Shown in pieces: positions 13,301 through 23,927 of a stretch of DNA of 64,000 nt. The DNA is from Cercophora sp. LCS_1 (taxonomy: Eukaryota; Ascomycota; Sordariomycetes; Sordariales; Lasiosphaeriaceae), in NCBI GenBank assembly GCA_036250225.1, contig JAPZLL010000009.1:1116001-1180000 (forward strand), written 5' to 3'. The notes below the pieces were generated by a model. That model had not been told where the DNA came from, ran no database searches, and was given only the letters and a program-made list of their open reading frames with translations. How positions within the stretch are numbered: the stretch's first letter is position 1; each line of letters opens with the position of its first letter. A program made the position numbers and the translations under genes.

Positions 13301-13608
13301 CCACACGTCATTTCACATCCTCAGCCCTTTCTTCCCCATCTCGTCCCCACAGCTCCACCCCGGTTAGACATCCCGCAGCTAGCCTACTCCCACGCGCCTA
13401 CTAGACCGCCGAGACAACCACTCATCCGCTAGACTTGCCGAAGGACGGCTAGCACCAGTCTGAATTCCTCCAAGCACAACCCACCAACATCACCGCCTCC
13501 GCTGAGTCTCCGCAGACGGACTCCCGAGCCGACCAAACCCCTCGATTTTCATCCACACACTTCTCCTCTATCCGTTGTGCTTCCAACCCACATCCGACCC
13601 AAGCAAAG
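7327..13608. other. Large gene-poor region (6.3 kb)
   Basis: No reading frame with a recognisable domain or plausible exon chain was found. Open frames of up to 245 codons (11511-12248, -) are Arg/Pro/Ser-rich in GC-rich sequence and look fortuitous. A T-tailed B-box-like element is noted near 8858-8886. The last 500 bases are pyrimidine-rich, have repeated CTAC motifs and probably form the promoter and long leader of the gene at 13609. Confidence 0.5.
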
Positions 13609-13989
13609 ATGTGTAACTACTACTACCTTCACCACCACCACATGCACCCATGCACACGGGACATCGACATGGTGGTCCACTATGTCTTTTGCAAATACGC
13701 GACGGTGGATGAGGCGGGCGCCATGATCCCCTGCACCAACCTCCAATACGACGACTCCCAAAACATTGATTATACCGATCCATGCGCCATGGGGGGTTGC
13801 CTTGCCTCGCCCGATTGCTCGTCTGGAGGGTGTCGCCTCGAAGAACTCAACGGCCGCTGGATATGTTGTCAGTGTCGCCGGGGCGGCAACCAGGGCCGCT
13901 GGTGCCGCCACCGTATGCGCGGAAGTCCTGATACCTTTTGCTATCACGTGTGCTGTGCCGACTGCCAGCCTGACACCAAGAAGCGTTGA
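13609..13989 (+). CDS. Small cysteine-rich protein, paralogue 2 (single exon)
   Basis: An uninterrupted 126-residue ORF. It opens with MC, then a His/Tyr-rich stretch, DPCAMGGCLASPDC, and the shared core RWICCQCRRGGNQ-x3-C followed by CYHVCCADC. This matches the W-x-C-C-x-C-x2-G-x-N and C-x-H-x2-C-x2-C pattern of the proteins at 6425-7326 and 17929-18645. It is shorter than both and lacks their linker and basic tail. The roughly 500 bases upstream are CT-rich like a fungal core promoter, consistent with expression. The ATG at 13609 is the first in frame and puts Cys at position 2, as in the paralogues. The function is unknown. Zinc binding is inferred from Cys/His spacing only. Confidence 0.72.
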   Translation: MCNYYYLHHHHMHPCTRDIDMVVHYVFCKYATVDEAGAMIPCTNLQYDDSQNIDYTDPCAMGGCLASPDCSSGGCRLEELNGRWICCQCRRGGNQGRWCRHRMRGSPDTFCYHVCCADCQPDTKKR

Positions 13990-15224
13990 GAGGGCCGACG
14001 ATGCCAGAGGACTGATCCCTCCCTTCAACCAGAAGAAAATCATAGCGGCTCAGGGCAGCATCCTCCTGTCTGCTTGACGCCCGCCCGCTCGGGTCGATTC
14101 AAGCGAGCTACAGGGCGGTGAAAGTAGCGAGACGCCGCACGAAAGGAACACGCGGACGTGGGCGATATGCAAGGACGCCGGTATCAAGCACACTCATTTC
14201 GGCAGCATGGCCTAGATGGCCTTTGCGCCACATTCTGATGCACAACGGCGGTTGGGGGAACATGTGTCAGGCTTTCCTTTCCTCCTCCTGTTTTGATTTG
14301 GCTGTTGCATATGTATATGTGTGTGTGTGTGTGTCATGTGTCTTGTACGCTTGCAAGGATTGATAGGCCATGGTTGGCATGTGGTAGATGTGGGCAGACT
14401 TTTGTACTGCATCAAGGGCTTGGGTGGACGACACTAACGCTCTTGTTTTCTTTTCTCCAGCATCCGCGTTGATGCTTGCATCTCTCTTTGTTGAGAGATC
14501 CGTTGGATTCTTCCTTTCTTTTCCCAGATGTAACAATTCTCGGATCGGTTTTATAGACTCTTGCCCTTACGTGGGTCATGTCATGATAGGTTATGATGTA
14601 TCACAAACCACATTTTGAAGATACTCTCAATTGCGGGACCGCGAGTGAGCCGTGAAGAAGTACCAGAACTGCTGTAAAAGTCTGTGGAAACTCGGTCTAT
14701 AACTTTGCCTGCGACGTCCCAGCTCAAAGTGTTGTTTTAAATGCTTAAACCAGAAAGTAAGATTTCAAAGAGGGTAGAGGGTGTTGACTGCAGTTAATTC
14801 TAAATATTGATCTCGAACGCAGCCAGGGTATGCTACCAAGAAACCGAAGCTTCCTTGGCACAAAGTTGGTGTGAAGCTTGTTTTCATCGGGGGAGGAAAC
14901 GCCGAGTCGAGACCATCGTGTGGCGAACACGCATGCATTTCTTGATCCTAAATTGAAATATGGAAATCAATGACCAACATGGAAAGTTGTGACCAGGAAG
15001 CTTCACAGAATGGCTCATGTCCCGCTGTTCTTGGTGGGCAGGAGAGAAAAACGCATTGCATTGGCTCTTGAGAACAAGCACTACATAACAAAAAAAACCA
15101 AAAAACCAAAAACCGACCTGGTACTTTGAATCCACAACAATCTGGGCGCACGAAGTTTTCACAATGAGATAAGAACATGACACACCTCCGAGACCCACTG
15201 ATAATCGTGATGCTAAACTTCAGG
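13990..15224. other. Intergenic stretch
   Basis: 3' flank of the cysteine-rich gene followed by AT-richer sequence without a convincing ORF. A (TG)n run lies at about 14313-14333. Confidence 0.5.
14313..14333. repeat. Short (TG)n tract
   Basis: About ten TG dinucleotides downstream of the second cysteine-rich gene. Confidence 0.8.
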
Positions 15225-16400
15225 TTAGTACCCGCATGCTAAGCTTCGGAAGCCTCCACAGTCATTACGGTGTGGGAGAGTCTCGACATATTGCCCCCAT
15301 TCATCACTACAACCCTCACAGAGGTCGGCACTGTCCCTGAGCGTGGTGTCAAGTATCTCATCCACATTGTAGCCGAGGACCTGGTTGGTTGCTGGGATAT
15401 CCACCTTTTTCACCGTCATACTGGGCGAAAATCCCAACGATCGTACACCGGGACAGCAAAATCTCGTCCAGTTGGTGTAGTGGGGGATCATCACGACGCG
15501 GCTGTACTCCCACGCTGTTGTTAGGATTTCGTCCCTGGCCTGTTGGCCGAGGCCCGGGATACCGATCAAGTCGTTTTCAAAGTCCTTGTGGAAAAGCTGG
15601 GTGTCGTCATTGATGACCCACATAGACCTGTCACTATGAGGTTAGCTATAGCCTGGATTATTCGCGACATTTGGGTCAAGGTTGAGGAGCGCGACGTTTG
15701 CGCAGACAAGTTAAGCGGAGCTTGAGCCGGGGTTGAGCTATATCGTTGACGTGGGCGAGGTTCGAAAAAGGAATTTGTGAGCCTAGATCCGTCGTAGGAA
15801 ACAGGGGGTACTTCTCGACCGCGAGTTCATGACAAATAGGAGAGTCAGAGTCAAATCCCTCAAGCGGAATTTGTTGGCATGGGGGCCCCAGAGGAAAAAC
15901 CACTCGTCTAGCCGGGCGGGTAGGTATTGTCTGTGTGGTAGACGGAACAAGGTTCGGTGGTATGTGGTCTCTAGTTATTGGTGAGGCCCCGGGGCACATG
16001 TGCGCCAAGGCCGGTGAGCAAAGTTATGAGTATTCCCCGAAGGAGAGGAGGCTTCGTGACACTCAAAATCAGCTGGTAGAGTGATGTCGCGGCGCTGCAA
16101 GCTCGAGCAGAACAGGATCCCCAACCTTATGCCGCGTGTGAGTTTCACACATCCGCACGATCTCTGTACTTACTTATCCACGAGGATATGCAAGGACCGA
16201 GTGTGCCGCAGGAGAGCGAAGGGGAGTTCGGAATCCCTTCCGGGCAACCAAAGTGAGACATGTGGGTGCCTTCCTTGAATATGAACCTATGATCCAACGG
16301 GGCGACTGTGGCTTGCATGGCAAGGGCGACATGGAAAGCTAGCGCGAACCTGCGGGGGCCCAAGTTCTAATCACTACGCTCTGTCCACCCAGTGCCGATT
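15225..16400 (-). pseudogene. Decayed or unresolved multi-exon gene, possibly a 2EXR-type fungal protein
   Basis: Three separate protein-like stretches lie in order on the minus strand. They are about 16363-16165 (HRFIFKEGTHMSHFGCPEG, IPNSPSLSCGTLG), about 15910-15676 (VVFPLGPPCQQIPLEGFDSD, ATDLG-like FPTTDLGSQIPF) and 15623-15225 (VINDDTQLFHKDFENDL, SRVVMIPHYTNWTRF, GYNVDEILDTTLRDSADLCE). Between the second and third, coding resemblance shifts between frames, and I could not find a donor that joins them without a stop. Phrases such as RVVFPL recall fungal 2EXR-domain proteins, but this is weak. The region is either a recently decayed gene or one whose introns I failed to place. Confidence 0.4.
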
Positions 16401-17928
16401 CCAATGACTTGCTGCTTGATAGCCTACTTAACTATCGATCGACGGGGAAGAGGCAATGCGCCCGAGAACAAGAACGGGGGTGTGCGGCGGGCGGTTCGAG
16501 AAAATGGGTGGATATGGTTGGCCGATCCCCTCGACATGCTGTTACGTCAATCGAGGGCGTTGCTGAAAAAAGCTACAGGGACAGAAAAGAGCGAAAAAGC
16601 GGATCGGGAACTGGGTAGATCAGTGTAAGCCAAACCAAGCATTTGAGCCTCTTGATGCTTCCCACCCACCTGGCCCACGAACTATAACTGCAAGTATTAT
16701 AGCAAGTCAGAGACCCTGGGTGCAGCTTATTCCTTTGGATCGCGTTCTGGAGAAAGAATTGGTGACAGAGGGCGGTACGTGGGCGGATCCGCCAGGGCCA
16801 AGAATTGAGGTTGGGACAAACCCTGGCTCTGATCGCCGTGGACCGGCGCGCTGGTCTCGATCGAACATCGTTGGTGGCTTGGAGGGGTTGCGCGGCATTT
16901 GCTGCCAGCTGAATCTGGGCGGTCTCTGTTCTCCAGCACTGTGAGGGACCATGCGGGAGGCTGCAGTTCGTGGGGACCAGTCACGATCTGAGTCCGGGAC
17001 GCCACAGCGGTCCGAATGGGTGGCATCTGCCAAATCCCAAGTGACGACTGACATGCCCATGATACGAACCCCCTCGAAGCAGCACCCTTTCTCATGCAGA
17101 AATTTCCCTTTTGGCATGTCGTCTTTACTTTTTCCATTGTGAAGATTCCGACCTGTCATTTTGACATGGCTGCTCGGCCGCTTTCCTCCCTCGATTCGCG
17201 TGATTCCCCGATGCGGAGGAGAGGTGACCCACCACGCCGTGATCGCGTCAAAAGCCGGCCAAGCACGGCGCCGGATTCAAGGTGTGGCTCATACCATGGC
17301 GCCTGATGCTTGACCTCCGCAGGAGAGATGACCCCCCGACGTTTTTCGGATCTGAAGGTGACTGGATAGTCTGTGAGCCGGTGAAGAAGCACTCCAGCAT
17401 CGCCGTCCGGAGCAAATCTCCCATCCCGGCGGCTGGATGGGACAACGCCTTGGGGTCTCTATCAAGGGAACTGGTGACGTATCAGGGACCGAATCAAAGC
17501 TGAAGGGAGGTGTGCCTGCGATTATATATATGTGTGTGTAGCCGTCATCTGTCATGGCGTGTTGGTGGCCTTCACAAGCAGCAAAGACAACTATCACTTG
17601 TCAATATTCTGCCGTCCTTTGAATTTGGTTTTCGTACCTTTGTGCCACCACGCCTGGTATTGACATATTCGGCTGATTCGGACACACCTCGGAGACGGTA
17701 ATAACATTGCCACAACAGCCCCAACTCAGATCCCAGCAGTGGTTGGTCTGAAGCCGGAAGTAATTCAGACACCCTTCAACCCGGAAGGTATTTGATTCCT
17801 CAGAGGATCTCCAAGACACGACTCATTGCCTTCGGTGTCTGCTCCATCTCGCTCCCGGCCGACTGTCCACTTAGTCGATATCCCAAAAGGCAAACGGCTT
17901 GTCCTCGTCCCTCTATAGCGAATCGCCA
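16401..17928. other. Intergenic stretch
   Basis: No coding signal seen. It carries the upstream region of the third cysteine-rich gene, including a short TATATA(TG)n patch near 17523-17538. Confidence 0.45.
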
Positions 17929-18645
17929 ATGTGCCACGCCACCAGTCAGCTTCACCCATGTGGGCATTCTGGGACGCAGTGGGAGTACTGCCGCGAGTCT
18001 GGCATGACTGGGAGCGGCACAGCTCCGCCGGAATGCAGCGACAGATCATGGGGCAACTTAGCCAAGTCGAACGACAGCTGTGCTTTGGCATACTGCGCTT
18101 TCAGACCTGGCACTATCTGGTTAGTAAACGTGAAGAGAAACAATAAGAGTTTGACTGACCACCGAACAGGACATGTTGTGTGTGCGGAGGTGGTGACAAC
18201 CAAGAGGGATGGTGTCTCCATGACCGTGGCAGATGGGAGCGTGACGATTACAGAGGGTGGTCCAATTGGGTTGAAAAGTGTGAGCACAACTGCTGCCTAA
18301 ACTGTTCCCGCGAGTGTCAGTTGCCCGCCTCTACCTGTCCATGGATTCGACTAACAAGATGAAGCACACGAGGGTGACGAGCCGAGTGGTTTCATACAAT
18401 TTCAGGTGTACCAAAACCAACAAGCCGTGGAGAGCCCGGTAGGCCTTAAAGGCGGCAAAAAAGGTGGGAGCGGTGGCAAGGGCGGAAGGAAAAGCAAGAA
18501 GGCGCCGGGACCCGAGGACGTTCCCATTCCGTCGATTGAATATGGAAGTCATGGAAACGGGGCTCCTGAGACGGGTTCCAAGAGAAAGGCCAAGGAGAAA
18601 GCACCGGGATCGAAAGTGGCTTCACCGAACAAGAAGAGGAAATAG
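17929..18645 (+). CDS. Small cysteine-rich protein, paralogue 3 (three exons)
   Basis: The model is join(17929..18119, 18170..18315, 18365..18645), 205 residues. Introns are 50 and 49 bases with branch-like CTGAC/CTAAC. The N-terminus MC-x8-CGH-x4-W-x2-C aligns residue for residue with paralogue 1. Exon 2 holds the core TCCVCGGGDN-x4-C and CEHNCCLNC. Exon 3 encodes a Gly/Lys-rich tail (GGKKGGSGGKGGRKSKK) ending in NKKRK, a likely nuclear-localisation or nucleic-acid-binding tail. Intron 2 uses a GTCAGT donor, and the exact 3' site (18364) is the one that keeps the frame open. The function is unknown. The basic tail and Cys/His core make a nuclear zinc-binding role possible. Confidence 0.7.
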
Positions 18646-20544
18646 GGCGTCCATCCCCCGATGGCTCTTTCCTTCGTCGTTTTCCTATCGTGTTTGACAG
18701 GCGTTGGGAGTGCTATGAAATGATTTTAACTTGCTACCGTACCATCTCCTACCGATTTCCATACAGAATCTGAGCCATTGATTTGGAGTTATTTTGTGTT
18801 GCCTTGAGTGACATGAGGTCTCAACTCTTGGTCACACCTTTCCATGATCCAAGGCGTGAAATCTGGGCGGGTTTGCCTCGAACCGGCTGGCTGGGTGTCA
18901 TAATGAAAAAGAAGTAGGCACGGAAGATAAAAAATCCGTCCATGTTTGTGAGATATCCAATGCCTGGCCGTGCTTGAAGATGTTGGTTGCCGCTGTTGCT
19001 GTTTTAACCGGAGAGCGACAGGCGGGTCCGGGTTCAAATCGGGATTGGTTGCAGGACGGCACCCAAGCCCCGGTGACTCGACGGTTATGCCACGTGCCAA
19101 TTATGCCGCTGGCAGGGATGTGCCCACTTGCGCTTTGCGGGCCTGCAGGGGGTCATGACGGCACGAACGGGACGACAGATCCCAAACCATCTGCACTGAA
19201 CTTCCACTCTCGCTTCTGATTCCCAACTGTTGGCTCATATTGCTGTCCCTCCATCTTCTTTCAGTCAGGATGGAACCAAAGGGCTCCTTACACCTGCAAA
19301 CAGAACAGCTAATCCCGGAACGGAGGTGCACAGCTCTAGAGGCTGGCTGCTTGCATGCAAAGCCCTAAATTTACCCGGGCTGGCCCTGCAAACCAACGAA
19401 ACCAACACCATTTACAGCCAAAGCAACAAGGCCGTCGGGCCATGCTTGCTCTGGGGCCCCGCGCTCAGCTGATCGCGAATCAGCGACGACTGCATTGTTC
19501 TGGCCTTCAGGCGTCAGGCGCTTCACGTGCCGGCCCAACAAGCGATTGGCCGTACGGCCAAAAGGATCCAGGGGTCGGGACCCGAGTTCGGGCTCGCCCG
19601 AGCGATGATGCCACCCGCCACCACCAACGTTGAGGTCTCACCAACGTTGTGACCGACCGGTCCAACTAGCACAGTGGAATGGTCTCATCGATGGGCGATT
19701 GGAGTCTAACGGTCGCTAGACAGTCGAGCCAGTGGTTCAAGTTAAACTACCAGGGGCGATAGCAAGACTTGGCCCAGACATTGGTGCGTGGGCTGTTTCC
19801 AAACGCAACATGGGTCGCCCCACTGATTGACACTCACTTGTGCCGCATTTGATCGTCATCGCCGACTCCTCCTGCATGGGCCTGCTGGGGCTGAGAGACT
19901 CCTCCTCGGCTCCTCCTGAGGTGAATATTCGCAGGGCGATATGTGCGGGGGTCGGAGTGTGGATGTTCGCTAATGGTGCCCAACTGGTCTGACTGTCTGG
20001 AGGTGAGCGGCTGATGCTTTGCTTTCGCACTGCTTCTTCGGGGGGCTTGATCACGCCTGCCTTCTCCTAGGGGATGCAAGCACGCTAAAACTGTCTGAGG
20101 TCCAACGCTGAGCAGCCATCCCACATGGCACCCGCATGCGGGCCAAGCTGCAGAAAACTGCACGTCTCCCCCGTCACAACCTCAACCCCCGTTCTTCTGT
20201 CCCTCGCACCCCCAAAATCCCATTTCCGCTGTTTCTCCTCTCCGCCTTTTCCTTCAACCCAACCGCCCTGCAGCTCTGTGCGATTGACTTTGACCGTTCC
20301 TCCGACAAGTCAGGCTCCACTGAACTTTCGGACTGTCGCCTTCGAACCGCCAATCTCGGCTCTCGCCTAAATCAATCGTTTTGCCCCCATCAACGCCACA
20401 GCCTGGGTTGACCTGTTTCTTTGATTGCTGTGTTTCAGGTCGCAACGCCCAAGCAACAAACTCGCAAGCGACGCAACGCAACGCCAGCTGAAAACCACAA
20501 CAACGAATTCTTGATAAGAGGAACATTCGTTATCCACTCTCAAG
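18646..20544. other. Intergenic stretch
   Basis: No supported gene. A GGTTCAAATCGGG motif near 19029 resembles a Pol III B box but has no A box or acceptor stem around it. The last 400 bases are CT-rich and look like the promoter and leader of the gene that follows. Confidence 0.5.
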
Positions 20545-21053
20545 ATGCCTGCCTCACTCGATTCATCCCGACCCATCATGGCGCCCTCCGTATGTACCCG
20601 TCCAGTCACATTCTTCCCTCCCTCCCTGCCCATCACCACCGTTTGCCCCGCACCTGCAGCCACCCTGTCAGCACCATCACCCCTTGGCTTCATATCCTCG
20701 CCACTCCCCGTCCGGAAGCTTTTGCTGATCCTTTCATCCCTTTCACCCAGACACGCACATCAGTTCGCTACAGTACCTACAGCATGACGCCTTCAGTCGC
20801 TCCCACCGTCGCCACGACCGACAGCGCCGTCGCCGAGATCAGAGATATCGAGAAGGGCCTCGACCGCATGGAGAACAAAGCCCTTACCCAGCAGCGCGTC
20901 ACCTTGAGCGAGGAAAAGGTCGCCAACATGTCAAAGCTAGCGCTGGGGGCCAAGTTGGATCGGGCCCTCGGCCGACGAATGAGCAGCCAAGATGCCGTGA
21001 TGCGGCCGCGGAAACAATCCATCGTGGTCATCAGCGAGAAGGAGAAGATCTGA
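20545..21053 (+). CDS. Small helical protein of unknown function
   Basis: The model is join(20545..20589, 20751..21053), 115 residues. The second exon encodes a clearly amphipathic, charged sequence (AEIRDIEKGLDRMENKAL, EEKVANMSKLALGAKLDRAL, GRRMSSQDAVMRPRKQSIVV) that looks like a genuine conserved helical protein. The first exon is inferred from a GTATGT donor after MPASLDSSRPIMAPS and an acceptor at 20750. An alternative is a single-exon start at the ATG at 20784 (MTPSVAPTV), 90 residues. There is no signal peptide, membrane segment or catalytic motif. Confidence 0.6.
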
Positions 21054-21767
21054 ATGAGTGGGCGCATGCGAGTGGGCGCCACACAGCAAACACACAATAA
21101 CCAACGAGCTACAGGATCAAGGGTCAGGGTGGGTGGGTATAAATGGACGAGAGGTCGGCCCGCAGTGGTACTTGGAAGTGCAGAAAGTCCCGCCGCCAGA
21201 GCGTCGGTCGCGCCAGCAGGGTTGATTTACACAACGGCGTGCATCGAGGATGGAGTGAAACTGGTTTGTGAGCGAGGCACAGGGTTTTTGTTTCTCCTAT
21301 TTGGTTCTCTCTGGTCATCATTGCGGGATACGGCATCATCTTTTCTCAAGGGGTCGAAGGAGAAGGGTTCATCGTTATCGCAGACGCTGCAAAACACACA
21401 CACGATGGACACCCCGTGTTCGGGTCAAGGATAGAAGGGATTTCCTGGGAAGATGGAAGCGGGAACTGTACGAAAACTAGGCTGTCTAGGGCACCACCCA
21501 TGGTGCCCATTTCAAAGGTTTCTTTGGTTGCGATTTAAATGTCATTGACGCCGCTTCGTGCAACCCAAAGTCAATTCCGTACTATTGTGTCCTCGTCCCT
21601 TCGCCCCAACGCCAGTAACAACCCGGTCATCAAAAAGTGCAACAGCTCCGGCCTCACGGCCCACCCGTAGCGCAGCGCTCCGCAAGATCTACCTCCAGGC
21701 ATATATATCTATGTGCAGTCGTCCCAAACATCAAACAGAAGCCCATCCATCGAAACCGCCTGCCATC
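21054..21767. other. Convergent 3' flanks
   Basis: This lies between the small helical protein gene (+) and SEC72 (-). No coding signal. Confidence 0.5.
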
Positions 21768-22385
21768 TCAGACCTCGGTCGCCTTTGCCTCTCCCAACTT
21801 GGTCTCAATCTCCTTAAGCAACTCCATCAGCTCCTTCTCCTCGCCCTCAACCTCGAGCCCCTTGCCAACCCACTCCTTGGCCTCCTCCAACCGGCCCATC
21901 TCCACCAAGCATTTGCCCCTCCTAAACCACGCCTTCGCGTTGCCCTGCCTCTTGGCCTCGACGCTAGCCTCGGCGTCCGCCGCCGCCTCGGGCCAGTTCT
22001 GCAGTTGCATGTGCGCCTGCGCGCGGTTGCTGTAGATGAGCTGCACCTCCTCGCGCACCAGCTGGCTGGGCTCCCACGCGGGGCGCGTCAGCGCCATCTG
22101 CAGACCCAGCCCGTAGAAGCGAATGGCCTCGGCGTAGCGTCCCTTGCGGTACTCGGCGTTGCCGCTCTCCCGCAGCTTGGTCACGTTGGCGCTCCGCTTG
22201 GGGTTGACGGGCACCGGCGGCGGGGGCACCACGTGGGGCGCGTCGAGGCCGCGGAGGGAGCGGTGCAGGGCGTTGAGGGCTTCGAGTTCGGCGGCCAGCG
22301 CGCGGCTGGCTGAGGGGCTGCTGACTTCTTTGGATTGCGGGTCGAGCTTGAGGGGGAGGAGGGTAAACGTTTCGAGGTCGGACAT
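21768..22385 (-). CDS. SEC72: SEC72-like TPR subunit of the ER translocation complex
   Basis: A single-exon ORF of 205 residues starting at MSDLETFTLLPLKLDPQSKE. The start was chosen because homologues begin here. A longer frame upstream is low-complexity leader. The N-terminal third packs against Sec71 in characterised complexes. Residues from about 75 onward contain TPR helices (KLRESGNAEYRKGRYAEAIR, LIYSNRAQAHMQLQNWPEAA, AKAWFRRGKCLVEMGRLEEA). Sec72 associates with Sec63/Sec71 on the cytosolic face of the ER, and its TPR domain docks Hsp70 chaperones for post-translational import. Length and motif order fit the fungal family. Confidence 0.85.
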   Translation of the reverse strand: MSDLETFTLLPLKLDPQSKEVSSPSASRALAAELEALNALHRSLRGLDAPHVVPPPPVPVNPKRSANVTKLRESGNAEYRKGRYAEAIRFYGLGLQMALTRPAWEPSQLVREEVQLIYSNRAQAHMQLQNWPEAAADAEASVEAKRQGNAKAWFRRGKCLVEMGRLEEAKEWVGKGLEVEGEEKELMELLKEIETKLGEAKATEV

Positions 22386-23150
22386 TGTGTCGGCTTGCTT
22401 CTTGTTCTTTGCGTTGGTGGGTTTCGTGGGAGGTGAGGGGAGGTCGGGTCTCTCTTTGTTTGACGCAGGAGAGAGAGTTGGAGGAGAGAAAAAAAATTGG
22501 TCGAAGTTGGCTAGTCTCAAGGCAGAGAGAGCGATGTTATGCACCTGACTTTTTTATTACAATTATGAACCGCCGTTCGCTGGATTGGGGTTGGGCTGCT
22601 GGTTCGTTGGCGCGAAAATGGGTTTCTCAAAAGGACACAGCGTCGACTCTTTCTCGGATCGGTTGATGTGAATGAGCTGGCAGCTTCCCCCAGAAAAGCC
22701 TTATCTTATCAGCTATGGAGCGCGGCCGGATGACTAAGCGTTTTGCCCTTGGCGCCCCTTTTTTCAACACCAAACATCTACCTACCTACCGTGGGCGATT
22801 CGGGATAAAAGCGGAATTGAATCTTTTGTGGAGCAACCCTTTCCATTGCAGTTCGGGTCACATCGCATATTGGAACACTGGATGAACCTCGTTTGTGTAG
22901 CTTGTTGCTTGTCGCTACGTAGCGGATTCGGTTTCTCTTTTCACAGGATGCAGCTGCGGACACCCCAGAGGACTGTGCACCCCAGAGACATTAGCATAGT
23001 CCATCTGTATTCCGTTGTGAAATGCTCTGGAAGTACGCCGCGAGCCCCAGGTACGAGCGAATACCATACGGGACGAAAACAATGCGCGTACTGGGCAACT
23101 AAATCACAAGAACCCTGATGGCTATATGGGGGAGACAGATTAGCACCACA
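22386..23150. other. SEC72 upstream region
   Basis: Promoter side of SEC72. No coding signal seen. Confidence 0.45.
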
Positions 23151-23177
23151 AGTCAAGGCAACTTGGCACAGTGGTAG

Positions 23178-23320
23178 TGGCCGATGCTCAGAGGTGACTC
23201 CTGCGGTGGTTGATAGTATTATCCTGCCGTTCAGCATAACTCCCAGAAGTTGAAAGTCGCGGGTTCAAATCCCGCACCACTACTCTCTTCTTCTTCTTCT
23301 ATTTTCTCTTTTTTTTTTTT
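23178..23320 (+). tRNA. tRNA-like Pol III sequence, possibly intron-containing; isotype not assignable
   Basis: A perfect T-arm with B box (GCGGGTTCAAATCCCGC, 23259-23275) is followed by CCACTAC and then a T15 run at about 23309-23324, a typical Pol III terminator. GTAGTGG at 23175-23181 could pair with CCACTAC, and GTGGTAG just upstream resembles an A-box/D-arm. The 5' half does not fold into a normal D-arm at standard spacing and no anticodon loop is clear, so either a long intron is present or this is a pseudo-tRNA. The 3' half is convincing. The 5' boundary is a guess. Confidence 0.35.
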
Positions 23321-23329
23321 TTTCACATT

Positions 23330-23927
23330 CCGATCTAAGCTCGAAGTACTTCATCGAGTTGCGGGTTCGTCTTAAAAGTCCCATCGGCGTGGGAGTCCCA
23401 TATGAAGGGGCAGGGTCTCGAAGCAGCGCAATGTCTTTATCCACAGTGGATGGGGAGCAGTGTGTGTCAACATGACATCAAAATGGCATTAGATTCGATG
23501 GATTAAGAATATCTGGTAGAGCAAGGACCGTCACAGGTCATCGAAAAAAAACCAGAGTACCCTAGGAGAAAAGTAAGTAGAACTTTTGGAAAACCAGACA
23601 ACCATCCGCGACGTTCCCATCATTCCAGCATAAAAAAGGAAACTCGTAACGTCATAAATCGTGATGAGAGAGAAGGCAGGAGCCAGCGCTCGATGGAGCG
23701 ATGGGTCTTATGCTACCCTCGTCAGTTTTGATCAAGGCAGCTCGAACCTGCCGCGACTGGGCTTCGTTGTTGAAAATATCTCGGGTGGTGTCCAATCACA
23801 TCCAGCTCCGGGAGCCGAATCAAACATGCATGAGATCCAGTAAATGTTATTTTCCCAGCAACCCTCAGATGGCTCTCGAGACATCGTCGCCACTGCTCAG
23901 TTGTTAGCATTCTCGCGGATCTCCCCA
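23330..23927. other. Intergenic stretch
   Basis: This lies between the tRNA-like sequence and the 3' end of the transcription-factor gene. No coding signal. Confidence 0.45.
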
